From NCBI GenBank assembly GCA_010279815.1, contig QEOQ01000444.1:372001-436000 (forward strand): a DNA stretch of 64,000 bases, in the 5' to 3' direction. The position numbers and the translations under genes are program-made. This document shows positions 43,379-53,800 of the stretch, piece after piece. How positions within the stretch are numbered: the stretch's first letter is position 1; every line of letters begins with the position of its first letter. This DNA comes from Brachionus plicatilis. Its lineage: Eukaryota > Rotifera > Eurotatoria > Ploima > Brachionidae. The notes beneath the pieces are model-generated. The model was given only the letters and a program-made list of their open reading frames with translations. It searched no databases and was not told where the DNA came from.

Positions 43379-43763
43379 CAGTGGTGTTTTGATAACAGTA
43401 TTTTACGAAAAATTACGAAAAATACCGTAAATTAACCAAATTTTACCACATCTTACGTAAATTAACGTAAAATCCGAAAAGTGAAAAAGAGGTATTTTAC
43501 GAAAAACTACATGAATTTTCAGGATTTTGAGATAATTTTGGTAAAATTTGGTAAAATTAAAAACGGCCAATTCAAAATTCAAAATTTTTTGAAAAAATTT
43601 CTTTTTTTTTTCTTTAAAATTAAGGAAAGTTTTTTCTTATAACAATTTAAAAATAAATATTTTTTTACCAATTTATGAAAAAAAAAACTTTCTTAAATTT
43701 TCGATTTTTTGAAAAAAAGATATTTTTTCAATTTCGTAAAATAATGTTATCAAATTACCACTG
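43379..43763. mobile_element. ACGTAAA (Tc1/mariner-like) MITE, TA-flanked, 385 bp
   Basis: Left end CAGTGGTGTTTTGATAACAG, right end complement beginning CAGTGGTAATTTGATAACAT, with TA at 43377-43378 and 43764-43765. TTTTACG words are dense in the arms. There is no coding sequence inside. Confidence 0.78.
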
Positions 43764-43871
43764 TAATAAAGCAAAACATTGAAATATTTAAATTAGATTT
43801 TTTGAAATTTTTTGCGAATTCTGTAAAAATCAAATTAATATTATTAAATATTATTAGTGGCTAAATGAACT

Positions 43872-44068
43872 TGTTAGTTCGTAGCTAACTTTACACTTCT
43901 TAGTTATGATTCCCTAGTTATTATTTATATTAATTAATTACTGTAATTGGTGGCTTAGAGATATAATACTAAAGTATGTCTATAAAAGAAGACTTTATTT
44001 TGGTATGGTGTGCGTGAGCTTTGGAGTTATAATAAAGAGCTTTAAAACACAAACTTTTGTTATTTACA
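43872..44068 (+). repeat. Possible solo LTR
   Basis: A block that is GC-richer than its surroundings, beginning TGTTAG and ending TTTACA. It has a TATA-like CTATAAAAGA at about 43980, GAGCTTTGGAG, then AATAAAGAGC at about 44030 just before the end. This is the promoter/polyadenylation order of an LTR. No confident target duplication. Confidence 0.35.
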
Positions 44069-44634
44069 ATGAATTCTGATAGGCAAGTTAGCCTACAACA
44101 ATGAAGAAAGCTTGAATGTTGCAGACTTCAACATTGATCTCTTAATAAAAATATTTAAAGGTTTTTTCACTATTAGCTGTTTTTGACATTGGTTCAATCA
44201 GATTGTCACTATTCCTTAAATTATATTTTAAATTACTGGAGTCACTTTTATTTAATTTCATTCATAAATTTTTGGGCGAATTGTGGAAAAAAAGCGTTTT
44301 AAAAGCAAAAGATAACATTCTGTTGACGTGCGGTCAACGACTTTTTGGTGCTCATAATAAAAGAGTGAAAAATGCTGTTTGAACAATTTATTAATGTCTT
44401 ATGCCAAATTTAAGTTTATGAATACACATCCACATTTATCTAAAAGTCTTGTTCCATTTACGCGAAGAGTATTTCTATTGTATTTTATTAATGAAGTAAC
44501 AACTACTAGCAACAATTAAGTTACTAACACTTAAACTAAGGACTTTTAATTATTATTTTCTCCAGAGAGACTGTGTAGCATTCCAGCTTCTCACTACTGT
44601 GATAAGCCGCTAACAATTCTATTTACGATAAAGA

Positions 44635-44830
44635 ATTAAAGGTGGGACTAGACTTATCAAAATTAATCATAGTCCAGTTTCTAAATAAAATGGATCGATT
44701 GACTGTGGCTTGTTTGCGCTTGGTTGTGCATTGGCTTTGGTAACAGATATGGATCCTGGTAAATTAACTTTTGATAAAAAAAATCAGATATGAGTTCAAT
44801 TTTATAATTTAACTTAAATTTTTTACTTCT
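44635..44830 (+). pseudogene. Ulp1/SENP-like (C48) cysteine protease fragment from a mobile element
   Basis: One frame gives ELKVGLDLSKLIIVQF; a shifted frame continues NGSIDCGLFALGCALALVTD, MDPGKLTFDKK and a stop. 'G-S-x-D-C-G-L-F-A-L' with the catalytic Cys and the following 'D-P-x-x-L-T-F-D' block is typical of the Ulp1-like proteases carried by many animal repetitive elements. The catalytic His would be upstream and was not found. Dead by frameshift. Confidence 0.55.
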
Positions 44831-45404
44831 TTTTTATTAATAGATAATTATTTATTTAAAAAAATGAAATTAATTTGACTTAAATTAATATTTTTTTGTG
44901 ATTTTTAACTAATTATTTTTGTGATTTGAAAATTTGAATTTTCAAGAAAATCAAAGAAACGACTTTGAATTTTTGGACAGATGTTCAAGTAATCCAAAAA
45001 ATTAATTTTTTTATAAATTTTTATTTGATTTTAACGTTATAATATGCAAATTTTTATTATTGATAAGGTGCTCCAAATCATAAACACTAGTTAAGGATTT
45101 AGAAAATTTTTTACAATAAAAGGTCCTTGAAATGTACTTTCTAAATTTGAGTTTGATTTTTGACCTATATAAGCAAAATAATTTACAATTTAAGCGCAAA
45201 CTTTAAAAAAAATTTGATAATTTTGCATTTTTGGCGTTTTATTTTTTTCGCAAAATTAAGTCAAATCAAATATTTTTTTTTATCGATTTTAATCGCAATT
45301 AATTTTCCACTACATTCTAATGACTCATCAAAATCATGCCAACCATCTTATTTTGTCCAAAACTCTATTCTGAAGTTGTAGAACTGCGTATCTTCTTGTG
45401 AATA

Positions 45405-45605
45405 CTTGATAAACATCAATAAAGATAAATATCTACTCTATTAAAAAAGATAAATATCTACTCTATTAAATAATTATCTACCTTAGAATAAAATTTCTAC
45501 TGAATAGTATTTTTATCTTATTACAAAAATGATTTATCTACTATTTATTTTATCTGCTTTTTTTAAATAAAATTATCTACTAAAAAAAATTTATCTACTA
45601 ACGAA
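45405..45605. repeat. TATCTACT-type repeat array
   Basis: AAATATCTACTCTATTAAA occurs twice in tandem, followed by AATTATCTACC, TTTATCTACTA, TTATCTACTAA and TTTATCTACTAACG. It resembles the subterminal arrays of the MULE-like elements but I found no reading frame paired with it. Confidence 0.55.
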
Positions 45606-45751
45606 AAAACTATGCCATTCTAAAAAATCAATAAAATTCTCTAAAAAATTCGATATTTTCTATGGCGATTTTAATTTTTACGCAATTTGACGAAAATTAT
45701 TGTACCGTAAAAACCTGAAAAACTAGCCCAGGGCTTTAAATAAATACCTTA

Positions 45752-46585
45752 CAGTGCTGCTACGATATCTGTATTTTACTATTTTTTAGTAAATTTTTCG
45801 AAAAATATAGTAATCAAAATGTCTTGCCAAAATAACTCAGTATAACTGAGCGTTTCGTTAGTGAATTTCACAGTATAATGATGTGTTTTGGGTAACTTAA
45901 TCTTTTATAGTTTTCAAGAATTAAAAATAATTTAAAGGTAAGATCACCGCCAAAATCACCGGATTTAAACCCAATAGAGCTTTTGTAGAATGAGCTAGAA
46001 GTTTATAAAAGGGGCAAAAGCATAAAAAGCGATTTAGACGCGTTTAATGCTTTTTTGGAGTTTGAAAAAACATTAACTACCGAAATTCAGAATTATATAA
46101 ATCACTTAAAAAAAGTAAGAATTTTTATAACTATAAAAACACAGCTTAAAATTAAATTAATAAACAATTTGAACTAAGGTAATTAAAATCGTTATTGAGA
46201 AAGAAGGTGGATGGTCGAGCGATTAAATATTTTGTATAAAAAAATCAGTTAAAAATGTATATAAGTTTTTTTAAAAAAATTTTCATTATTTTCCGTATTT
46301 TTACTCTTTTTAATTAAAATTTACCAAAATTTACCATAATTTACGTAAAAAAAGGTAAAAAAAAGTAAAACTAACAAAATTTTTTTTTCTTTAAAAATAA
46401 AAGCCAAAAAAAAAACAAAAAATTTTTAAAAAATGTCAAAATTTCGTTTTTTTTTGGACATTTTGATTTTTACTATTTTTTACTATATTTTACGAAAAAT
46501 ATAGTAAATCTACTAAATTTTACTTTGGTAATTTTACGTAAAATATAGTAAAAAATAGTAAAATACAGATATCGTAATACCACTG
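45752..46585. mobile_element. Tc1/mariner element, 834 bp, TA-flanked, with transposase remnant
   Basis: Left end CAGTGCTGCTACGATATCTG, right end complement CAGTGGTATTACGATATCTG, with TA at 45750-45751 and 46586-46587. TTTTACTAT and TTTTACGTAAA words occur in the arms. It contains the transposase C-terminus at 45937-46118, which identifies the whole ACGTAAA family as Tc1/mariner-like. Confidence 0.82.
45937..46118 (+). pseudogene. Tc1/mariner transposase C-terminal fragment
   Basis: RSPPKSPDLNPIELL, a stop, NELEVYKRGKSIKSDLDAF, then TTEIQNYINHLKKV. 'S-P-D-L-N-P-I-E' is the hallmark around the last catalytic acid of the DD34D/E transposase. The following helices are also typical. The first two acids are missing. 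Confidence 0.8.
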
Positions 46586-46587
46586 TA

Positions 46588-47151
46588 TACTTAATTTATC
46601 ATAAATTAAATATAAGCTCATGAGGTATTAAAAAAAAAATTAAATACAAGCCCATGAGATTAAAATAAATTTGAATTAAAAAATAATTTTTAGTGGATAC
46701 CAAAACCGATGATGATGATTAAAATAATTATTTTTTTTCTTATATTTTCTTTTTAAAAAATTTTAATGGAACATAATTTTATATTTCTTTTATTTAAAAT
46801 TTAACTAAATTCCAATTTTTCATTACTTAATAATTAAATGTGTACATAAGCCCATGGTCAGACTAATTTTAATAACTTATAAGCTCTGGGCTTATCCTTG
46901 AATTAAAATGAGATATTTATAAGGTTAATATATTTTTGCCACTGTGTTTTAATATTGATTGTATGAGATCAATTGGTCGCAAAATTTATCAACTTGAACA
47001 AAAAAAAACTAAGCTCCAATTTTTTATTTCGAAAAAATCAGACAAAATTAAATGTATGAATGTTGAAAAAAAAAAAAAAAAAAATCAATAAATGGACTTA
47101 ATAATAATGAAAAAACCTTAATAAAAAAAAAGTTCTAAATTAAATAAAAAT
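46588..47151. other. AT-rich spacer upstream of the methyltransferase-like gene
   Basis: AAGCCCATGA words occur three times (46617-46860). An A17 run lies at 47067-47083. No promoter element identified. Confidence 0.4.
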
Positions 47152-48354
47152 ATGCAAAATAGAAGAAACAAAATGCCATCTTTACAACGACTTCTCTACC
47201 ATTTAATCTGTCATTCATCTGTTCAAACAAAATTCACCCTATGCATCATTTTGTTCCTGCTTTTGTTCATTTTAATAAATTTTACGGGCTCTTGGAACTT
47301 TTCCCATGAAGAAATAATCTTAAACCACGGTGCAGACTCTCTGATCCTGGACGCCCTCGTCGAGCCCATCAACCAAGACAACAAAATGGTCTACGAACTA
47401 GTCTATCCGTTCGGCGACAAAGGCATTTTTATCTACAACATGTCCGACCCTGTCGAAAGCTGGTGGCCCTTCGAGTGCTACAAGACAAAAATGAGACACT
47501 CTATCAACACGCGGCTGTGCATACATGACCCCAGATACGACAAGCAAATCAGTGAACAAATAAAGACGACTGGCCTTTGGGAGCCTGTCAATGTGCGCTC
47601 GTTTATGCGGCTTCTTGGCGAGGTCAAGGACGCCAATGTCATAGACATCGGCGCCAACATTGGCCTCTACTCCCTGTTGGCCGCCAAACTAAACCGCAGT
47701 GTCATCTCAATCGAGCCAGTACATGAAAACCTCAACCGCATCCACAAGGCTGCTGTGCTCGAGCAAGTCCAGTCAAAAATTATTGGTCTTGTGAACGCTG
47801 TTTCCAATCAACGAAAACAGGTCACCATTACAATATTGGACACCAATATGGGCGGTAGTTATGTCAGAGACCATTTGGTAAATGTCACCGAGGACATTAA
47901 TTATGAACCTACCAGCTTTCAGTCAATAATTGTGAACAGCATTGTGCTGGATGATGTGTTGGATGTGATCAAGGCCAAATTGGGTGGTAGTGTGTCAGAC
48001 AAATTTGTGCTCAAGGTTGATATTGAAGCATACGAGCCGTATGCTTTTCAGAATAGCTCGGCTCTGTTCAAAGAGCTAAAAGTAGTTGGGGTTTTTTTGG
48101 AGTTTGGCAAAAGTATTGAGAAAATGAAGAGTTTGCAGGCTTCAAAAGACAAGGCCAAGAGCGAAGTGTTTGTGAACAATATGAAATTGATGGTTAAAAT
48201 GTTCAAGGACATGAATTATGAGCCGTATGAGATGAACGGAATAAACAAGCTTGATTTTAGTAGATGGAAAAGTGATTGGCCTTGGGATGTTTATTTTAGG
48301 CAATGTGACTTGGTGAATTGTCCCGATCATGTTTATAAATTGAGTGGATTTTGA
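47152..48354 (+). CDS. Membrane-anchored FkbM-type methyltransferase
   Basis: Single exon, 400 residues. A hydrophobic segment at 28-45 after a basic start predicts a type II signal anchor, so the catalytic domain would face the Golgi/ER lumen. Motif I VIDIGANIGLYS (163-174), acidic strand end ISIEPV (185-190) and LKVDIEAYEP (287-296) are the SAM-binding and FkbM (Methyltransf_21) signatures. These are known in O-methyltransferases acting on natural products and sugars. PWDVYFRQC and NCPDH near the C-terminus are Cys-containing, fitting a lumenal domain. The substrate is unknown. The gene is clearly GC-richer than its flanks. The other in-frame Met (residue 8) is a possible alternative start. 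No introns, so a retrocopy or horizontal origin is possible. Confidence 0.85.
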   Translation: MQNRRNKMPSLQRLLYHLICHSSVQTKFTLCIILFLLLFILINFTGSWNFSHEEIILNHGADSLILDALVEPINQDNKMVYELVYPFGDKGIFIYNMSDPVESWWPFECYKTKMRHSINTRLCIHDPRYDKQISEQIKTTGLWEPVNVRSFMRLLGEVKDANVIDIGANIGLYSLLAAKLNRSVISIEPVHENLNRIHKAAVLEQVQSKIIGLVNAVSNQRKQVTITILDTNMGGSYVRDHLVNVTEDINYEPTSFQSIIVNSIVLDDVLDVIKAKLGGSVSDKFVLKVDIEAYEPYAFQNSSALFKELKVVGVFLEFGKSIEKMKSLQASKDKAKSEVFVNNMKLMVKMFKDMNYEPYEMNGINKLDFSRWKSDWPWDVYFRQCDLVNCPDHVYKLSGF

Positions 48355-48769
48355 ACTTTTGGTTTTTTATTTTTTTGTTTATTTTTACCAAGTCAAAGTT
48401 AGATAAAATTTTGATTTAGAGACTGAGAAAGAGGATAAAAAATATGCGAGTGACGAAACGTTGGACTTTTTTTTTGAAGAATTTAATTTATTTTAAAATT
48501 AATATCGAAATAAAGAATTTTAAAAATCTAGCAAGCAAAATGTAAATAATTGTTGCAGTCGTCATCTTAAAAGTACAACATTCATGTTTGAGACTGAAAT
48601 ATGACTGTTGAAAAGCGCTTCTAATCTGCAGCATCACAGTTATCAAGTTTCAAATATGTTTTAGCTTTGACTTTTTTTTTTATTTTTTATTATTATATAT
48701 CACGGCAACGAGAAGTACTGAATAAAGAGATTTCACCAAATCTTCCTTTTAATTTATTAATTTAGCTTC
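48355..48769. other. 3' flank of the methyltransferase-like gene
   Basis: No gene. A moderately GC-rich stretch (48540-48690) and TATATATCACGG precede the LTR remnant and may be part of its U3/R region, with AATAAAGAG at about 48721 as a polyadenylation signal. Confidence 0.4.
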
Positions 48770-48850
48770 TGCTTAGTCCCGGTCATGACATTGGTGCCGT
48801 GACCAGTATTCGAAACTGGGTTCTTTCGGTAGTCCCGGTCATAACATAAT
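48770..48850 (+). mobile_element. BEL/Pao-type LTR end and primer-binding-site remnant
   Basis: CTTAGTCCCGGTCATGACA, then TTGGTGCCGTGACCAG, the sequence that commonly follows the 5' LTR in BEL/Pao elements, and soon after a second AGTCCCGGTCATAACA. Two copies of the LTR end only 56 bases apart suggest an element collapsed by deletion to LTR end, leader, LTR end. Confidence 0.55.
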
Positions 48851-48872
48851 TTTAGATTTTCTAATATTTTTT

Positions 48873-49553
48873 AGTGATGTTGGTTTTGTGGCTAGCTAAT
48901 TTTGGTTAGCCAAATATTGATTAACCAAAAATTCGGTTATTGATGTAATTTTTAGTTATTCATATTAATTCAAGTTTAACACATCTGGTAATTTTTCTTT
49001 TAGACGTTTTTGGTCTAAAAGTTGATTTTTATTGTAACTAAAATTAAAGAGATTTGAAAAATGAGTCTAGGAATGGCTCGCTGAACAGAATAAACAAATA
49101 AAGCTCTTTCTTTTAAAAATTGAATAGATTTTGTGATGAAGCTCCTTAAACTTTTTTACAATCCCCTTGTTTATTAACAATTCTATCTAATTTGTATCTG
49201 TTTTTTTACCGTAAATTAATTTTCGAAGCTTCCCCTTAAAAAATCTGTACTGAGTATTTTTTAGTCATAGCGAATTGATTTGTTTAGTCTTCTACATAAT
49301 TATGTCGGACTTTTCCTCCTAGCCAAAAATTAAACAATTTATTATAGCTTTTTTTAAAATTTATTCTTGAAGAATCCTTTTCAATAAACCATTAAAATGG
49401 ATTATTTTTTTTATTAAATAAGAATTTATTTGAATAACTTAAATCGAAACTAAAATTTACAAAAACAAATTTTAACTTAATTTTTGGCTAACCAAAAATT
49501 GGTTAATCAAAATTTACAATATTGGTTAACCAAGCAGTCAATAACCAACATCA
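48873..49553. mobile_element. MITE with GGTTAACCAA-rich arms
   Basis: Left end AGTGATGTTGGTTTTGTGG, right end CAATAACCAACATCATT, with inverted GGTTAGCCAAA/TTTGGCTAACC and GGTTAACCAA words in both arms. AATATTTTTT flanks both ends, so the duplication is about 8 bp but blurred by T-runs. Likely hAT-type. Confidence 0.6.
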
Positions 49554-49606
49554 TTAATATTTTTTTAAGAAAAATATTCTTTTTTAATAATTAAATGATT
49601 ACATAT

Positions 49607-49657
49607 ACTTTTTCCGCGCGTACGGTAAAAGTATTATTTTAGATGCGCGGAAAAAGT
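49607..49657. repeat. GC-rich hairpin
   Basis: ACTTTTTCCGCGC pairs perfectly with GCGCGGAAAAAGT over 13 bp around a 25-base loop. It stands out in A/T-rich DNA. It may be a tiny fold-back element. Confidence 0.55.
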
Positions 49658-49819
49658 CTTAAATATGATTTATACAATTTTTTATTAAAAAAAATAGTTT
49701 AAGAAAATTTTTTATGTCCAAATTAAAATTAAGAATAACGAATAAAAAACAAAGACAAATTATAGCATAAAATAAGAATTTCCATTTTCTTCCATAATTA
49801 TTTATAGACTTCAATAGGA

Positions 49820-50110
49820 GGTTCACAAGCTCGACGGAGAAAAAGGTAAATGTGTTCTTTAATCTTGATGCTATCATCGAGGCTCTTGCTGCTGCTCTCT
49901 TACACTGCTCTCCTTATTTTAGATCAATTATAGTTAAACTTTTGTATTTCACGCAATGTTAGATCGCTAAATTCATCGATTCTGAATAGGATGTGTCCGA
50001 TTCGATCAAGCAGCTTTAATCACTTGATCTCCACGACCACAAAAACTTGATTGTGGGCCTTAAATTTGGCTCAACAAATCTCCAAAACATAATAGTTAAT
50101 CTATAAAAAT
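49820..50110 (-). pseudogene. Unrecognised protein relic with three in-frame stops
   Basis: One minus-strand frame reads AKFKAHNQVFVVVEIK, stop, LKLLDRIGHILFRIDEFSD, LTLREIQKFNYN, stop, SKIRRAV, stop, ESSSKSLDDSIKIKEHIYLF and LRRACEPPIEVYK. About 95 codons hold the frame despite the stops and are GC-richer than their surroundings, so this is a decaying exon or retrocopy. I cannot name the family. Confidence 0.4.
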
Positions 50111-50189
50111 TCTTAAAGGATCAATTTTGGATTATTCTTTAACTTAATAATAATAATAAGCTACAACAGGTTAAATGTAGAGCAAGCTA

Positions 50190-50665
50190 TTGCTTGCTAT
50201 GGTAACTTGTTCAAATTCATTCTCAGAAACTAACATCAAAAAAATACAAGTTATTCAAAATTCAGCAGTTCGATTTATTTTGCTGCACCAAGAGGCCTTC
50301 AATAAACTAAAACTACTAGCAGTTTCAAATTTATCAAATTCTTCATTTATCCTTTTTTTGGCAAAGTAAAATTTTTGTTCAATTTTCAATTTGCTCTTTT
50401 TGCTCAAAAATTTCAAATGCACAATTAAATTGCATTGCATATTTGCAATTTTTTAAATTGAAATTTGAAAGTTTTAAAAGTTAAGAGACTGTGTAGATTG
50501 CAATGCAATGAAATTGCGCATTTTGCATTTTGAAAATTGAACAAAAATTTTACTTTGCCCTTTTTTTTTGTATCCTTTTTTTCTTTTTATTTCTTTTTTT
50601 GATTTTATTTTAATTCTGAAGGAACATTAGCTCAGTACAGATAAACAATTAAATAAAATTAATCA
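50190..50665 (+). pseudogene. LINE fragment with 3' tail, interrupted by a MITE
   Basis: SETNIKKIQVIQNSAVRFIL, then (with an internal deletion) HQEAFNKLKLLAVSNL, matches the RT C-terminus at 2255-3050. After the MITE at 50360-50570 comes the family's tail GAAGGAACATTAGCTCAGTA followed by AAACAATTAAATAAAATT. The same tail ends the copy at 2255. Confidence 0.7.
50360..50570. mobile_element. Fold-back MITE in the LINE fragment
   Basis: Left end GGCAAAGTAAAATTTTTGTT, right end its complement. The loop holds CAATTAAATTGCATTGCA and TGCAATGCAATGAAATTG. TATCCTTTTTTT occurs on both sides (50348-50359 and 50571-50582). Confidence 0.7.
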
Positions 50666-50814
50666 GAAAACAAAAGTCGATTACAAAATAAAATAATTAA
50701 ACTAAAAAATTTATTCAATGATAATCAGTTTCAAACCAAATGAAAAAAATTTAATTAAAATATTGTCCAACTTATTTTTAAAAGATAAAATTAAAGATGC
50801 TAAATAAAAAAATA

Positions 50815-53800
50815 TTATTGTCTCTTTTTGTCTTCGATTGGAGCGTCTAGAGCTCTCAATCTTTCCAGCAAAGGCGGATGAGAATAGTGAAATGCCGAAT
50901 ACAACCAATCACACATTGGAAACGAGAGATTGTCTTTGTGCAGCTTGATCAGCGACGATTTCAAGTGTTCAGTCTTGTCCAATTTTTTGGCAAACTCATC
51001 TGCTTGAAATTCAAATCTTCGTCCCAAACTTACCATCAAAAACGAGATCAACTCATTATATGGCGCAAATATAAACTGCAAAATAACAATAAGTCCGATC
51101 AACACTGGCTTTTCTTGTTCAAATCCAAAAGAGGAATAGAAAATTTGCCTATTCATCAGAACAGCAAATATCAAAAAGTATAAAAATGTATTTATTTGAT
51201 TAAGCAGCAAATTTTTTACATTATGGCCCAATTTCCAGTGACCAAGCTCATGAGCCAAAACAGCCAATATCTCCTCTGTATTGCAGCCTTTTGTTTTCTC
51301 CTCTTTCTTCTCCTCTTCTTTGTTTTCTTCTTCCTTGCTTTCTTCGCTCGGCTTGTATCCCTCAATCAATGTATCAAACAAAACTATTCTTTTATTCTTG
51401 TGGAAACCGTACATGTACGCATTTGAGTGCGCTGAACGCTTCGAACCTTCCACAACGTACAGTTTGTACAAAGGAAAACTTAAGCTTTTCGCCAGGCCTT
51501 CTATTCTACTCTTTAGTTCACCTTCTTGTAGTGGAACGTACTTGTCGAACAGCGGCGCAATATAATCAGCATATATTGTTATAATAAACTGAAAATTAAA
51601 TTTATAATACCAATTTTTTTAGTTGTATAGCAGATTAAATCATGTACGCATCAAAAACTGTATTAATAAAATATTTATTTCTATTCTTAATGAGTGGTTT
51701 TATTTTTATTTTTGAAAAAAAATTTAACACTAGAAGCACCAAGGTGTCAAAATGACTCTTTTTGATTTTTTACTTAGTTATAATTCAATAGTCTGAAAAA
51801 ATTAAAACTTGAAATTGTAAATTTAACATTAAATAAAGTTAAATTTTAAAAATTTTATATTAACATATTCACATGATGCTTCATTTTTTTAAATTGACTA
51901 TATGCTACTAGAAGCACCAAAAAGGGTCAAATGACTCCCATTCTACCCATTCTTCACCCAAAACACCTAAAAGTGTACGTAAAAGAGCCCAATGTTTAGA
52001 TGATCAAGAAAACAGTTCTCCACAGCGTGTTAAGTGTCAAATTTGCCTTTGCAACAATAATAAAACTAATTTAATCTATACAAACTGTAATAAATCAGTA
52101 TGCGGACAATGTACAACGGAACGTGTGATTATTTGTAAAAAATAAGAGAAATAATTTTTATAGGAATCTTTTTTTTTTATTAAATGATTTAAAATTGATA
52201 TATGATTAATTCAATATATTTTTTTTTCGAATAAAGCCTTAAAACATCTTTAATTTTAAAAAGAGTCATTTGACCCCGTTGGGTGCTTCTAGTGTTAAAT
52301 AAAAATGTGTAATTTTTAAATGACTAATATTTATTACCGTATCTAAATAAATGAATATAGTATCTAATTTTAGTTATAAAAATATCTAATGTATATAATG
52401 GCATATAAATATCACTCATGTTAGTTTTAAAAACAAAAATATGTTGTTAGTTACCTTTTTAAAAACAAAAATACTGAAGGTAACGGGTGTTCTAGAATCT
52501 CTCTTTTTTTAACTGAAAAAAAAAATATTTTGCGGTTGACCGATCTCCATAAAATTTTACACAGGGTTACTTTGGGCTGTCTTGTATAAAAATACATGGT
52601 CAGCTTTCCAGTTCATGCCTTCCTGATATAGCTAGTCACATGACCTTGAACTTCCTCAAACCCTCAAAATGTCCTCTAGCCTTTCGATTTTCAAAATTTA
52701 TTTTTATATCGTTGGATAGAAAATTGAATGATGATTACAACGATATATAGATTATATCTGTACAATGTTCTGTTCAAAAGTTATGGTCAAAAAACTCTTA
52801 ATATTACCTTAATTTCCAAGGGTTGAAAAAGGGGTAATTTAACTTTATTCGTAATAACTTTTGAACGCAATAGGCTATCCACTTAAAATTTTAAACTTAA
52901 ACAGTAATGAGATAAAAGAATAAGCTTTAAGATGATATATAATATTAAGTTATGGCACTTTTTTTTTTTTAATAAATTTTACATTAATTAGGTATATTGC
53001 TTTAACTCTTTTGTTCACATGATTAATATATACCAGGAAGGCATGAAATGGAAAGCTGACCATGTATTTTTATACTAGACAGCCCAAAGTAACCCTGTGT
53101 AAAATTTTATGGAGATCGGTCAACCGCAACACATATTTTTTTCAGTTAAAAAAAAGGACAATTGTGTTAATTAAATTAAAAAAAATTAAAAAAAGCAAAA
53201 TTTCTATTTTTAAGAAAAAAATAATTAACATTTATCTATTTTTATTTTAAGATCCAGCAGGTCTACCGCGTCTTCTTTTTACTGCTGATAACATCCCATA
53301 TGAGATTCTCAGTTTCACGCTTACTAGTCTATAAGGCATATTTATTTTACCGTTTACCCTAGTTTTCTTTATAGGAATAGCATTAGCTTCTAGAAGCTCT
53401 AATGAGATTATTGCTAGGAATTTTTCGTAAAAAAGTTAAATAAAAAATTAATTTGTTTCAAATTTTTTTTCAAGCTTGATGTTTTCAATATTTAATTTAA
53501 TTATTGAGATCTTAATTAGAAACCAGATTACAGAGCTCACATTTTTCATCAAAATTCATACCATAATATTCTTAATTATCCAAATATTGTTCTAATTCAA
53601 AAAAAAAATCTAATTGTACAAAACATCCTTCTCTGGCTTAAAAAGATGCTCAAAATCGAGATAAACGTCTATCTGCTGATTTTTAGTTTTTTTAAAGTAT
53701 AATTATGTTTAATTTATAATTTTAATACGATTTAGAAAAATTAATAAGAATAATATCAGCTATGCAAATTTAGGAAAAACAATTTTTTTTAGTAATTTTA

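Noticed and set aside
45405..45605. Considered a CRISPR-like or satellite array
   Set aside because: Repeat words are short, irregularly spaced and degenerate, with no constant spacer length; they fit transposon subterminal repeats better.
51196..51584. Several plus-strand ORFs
   Set aside because: Antisense shadows of the ZMPSTE24 exon coding HELGH.
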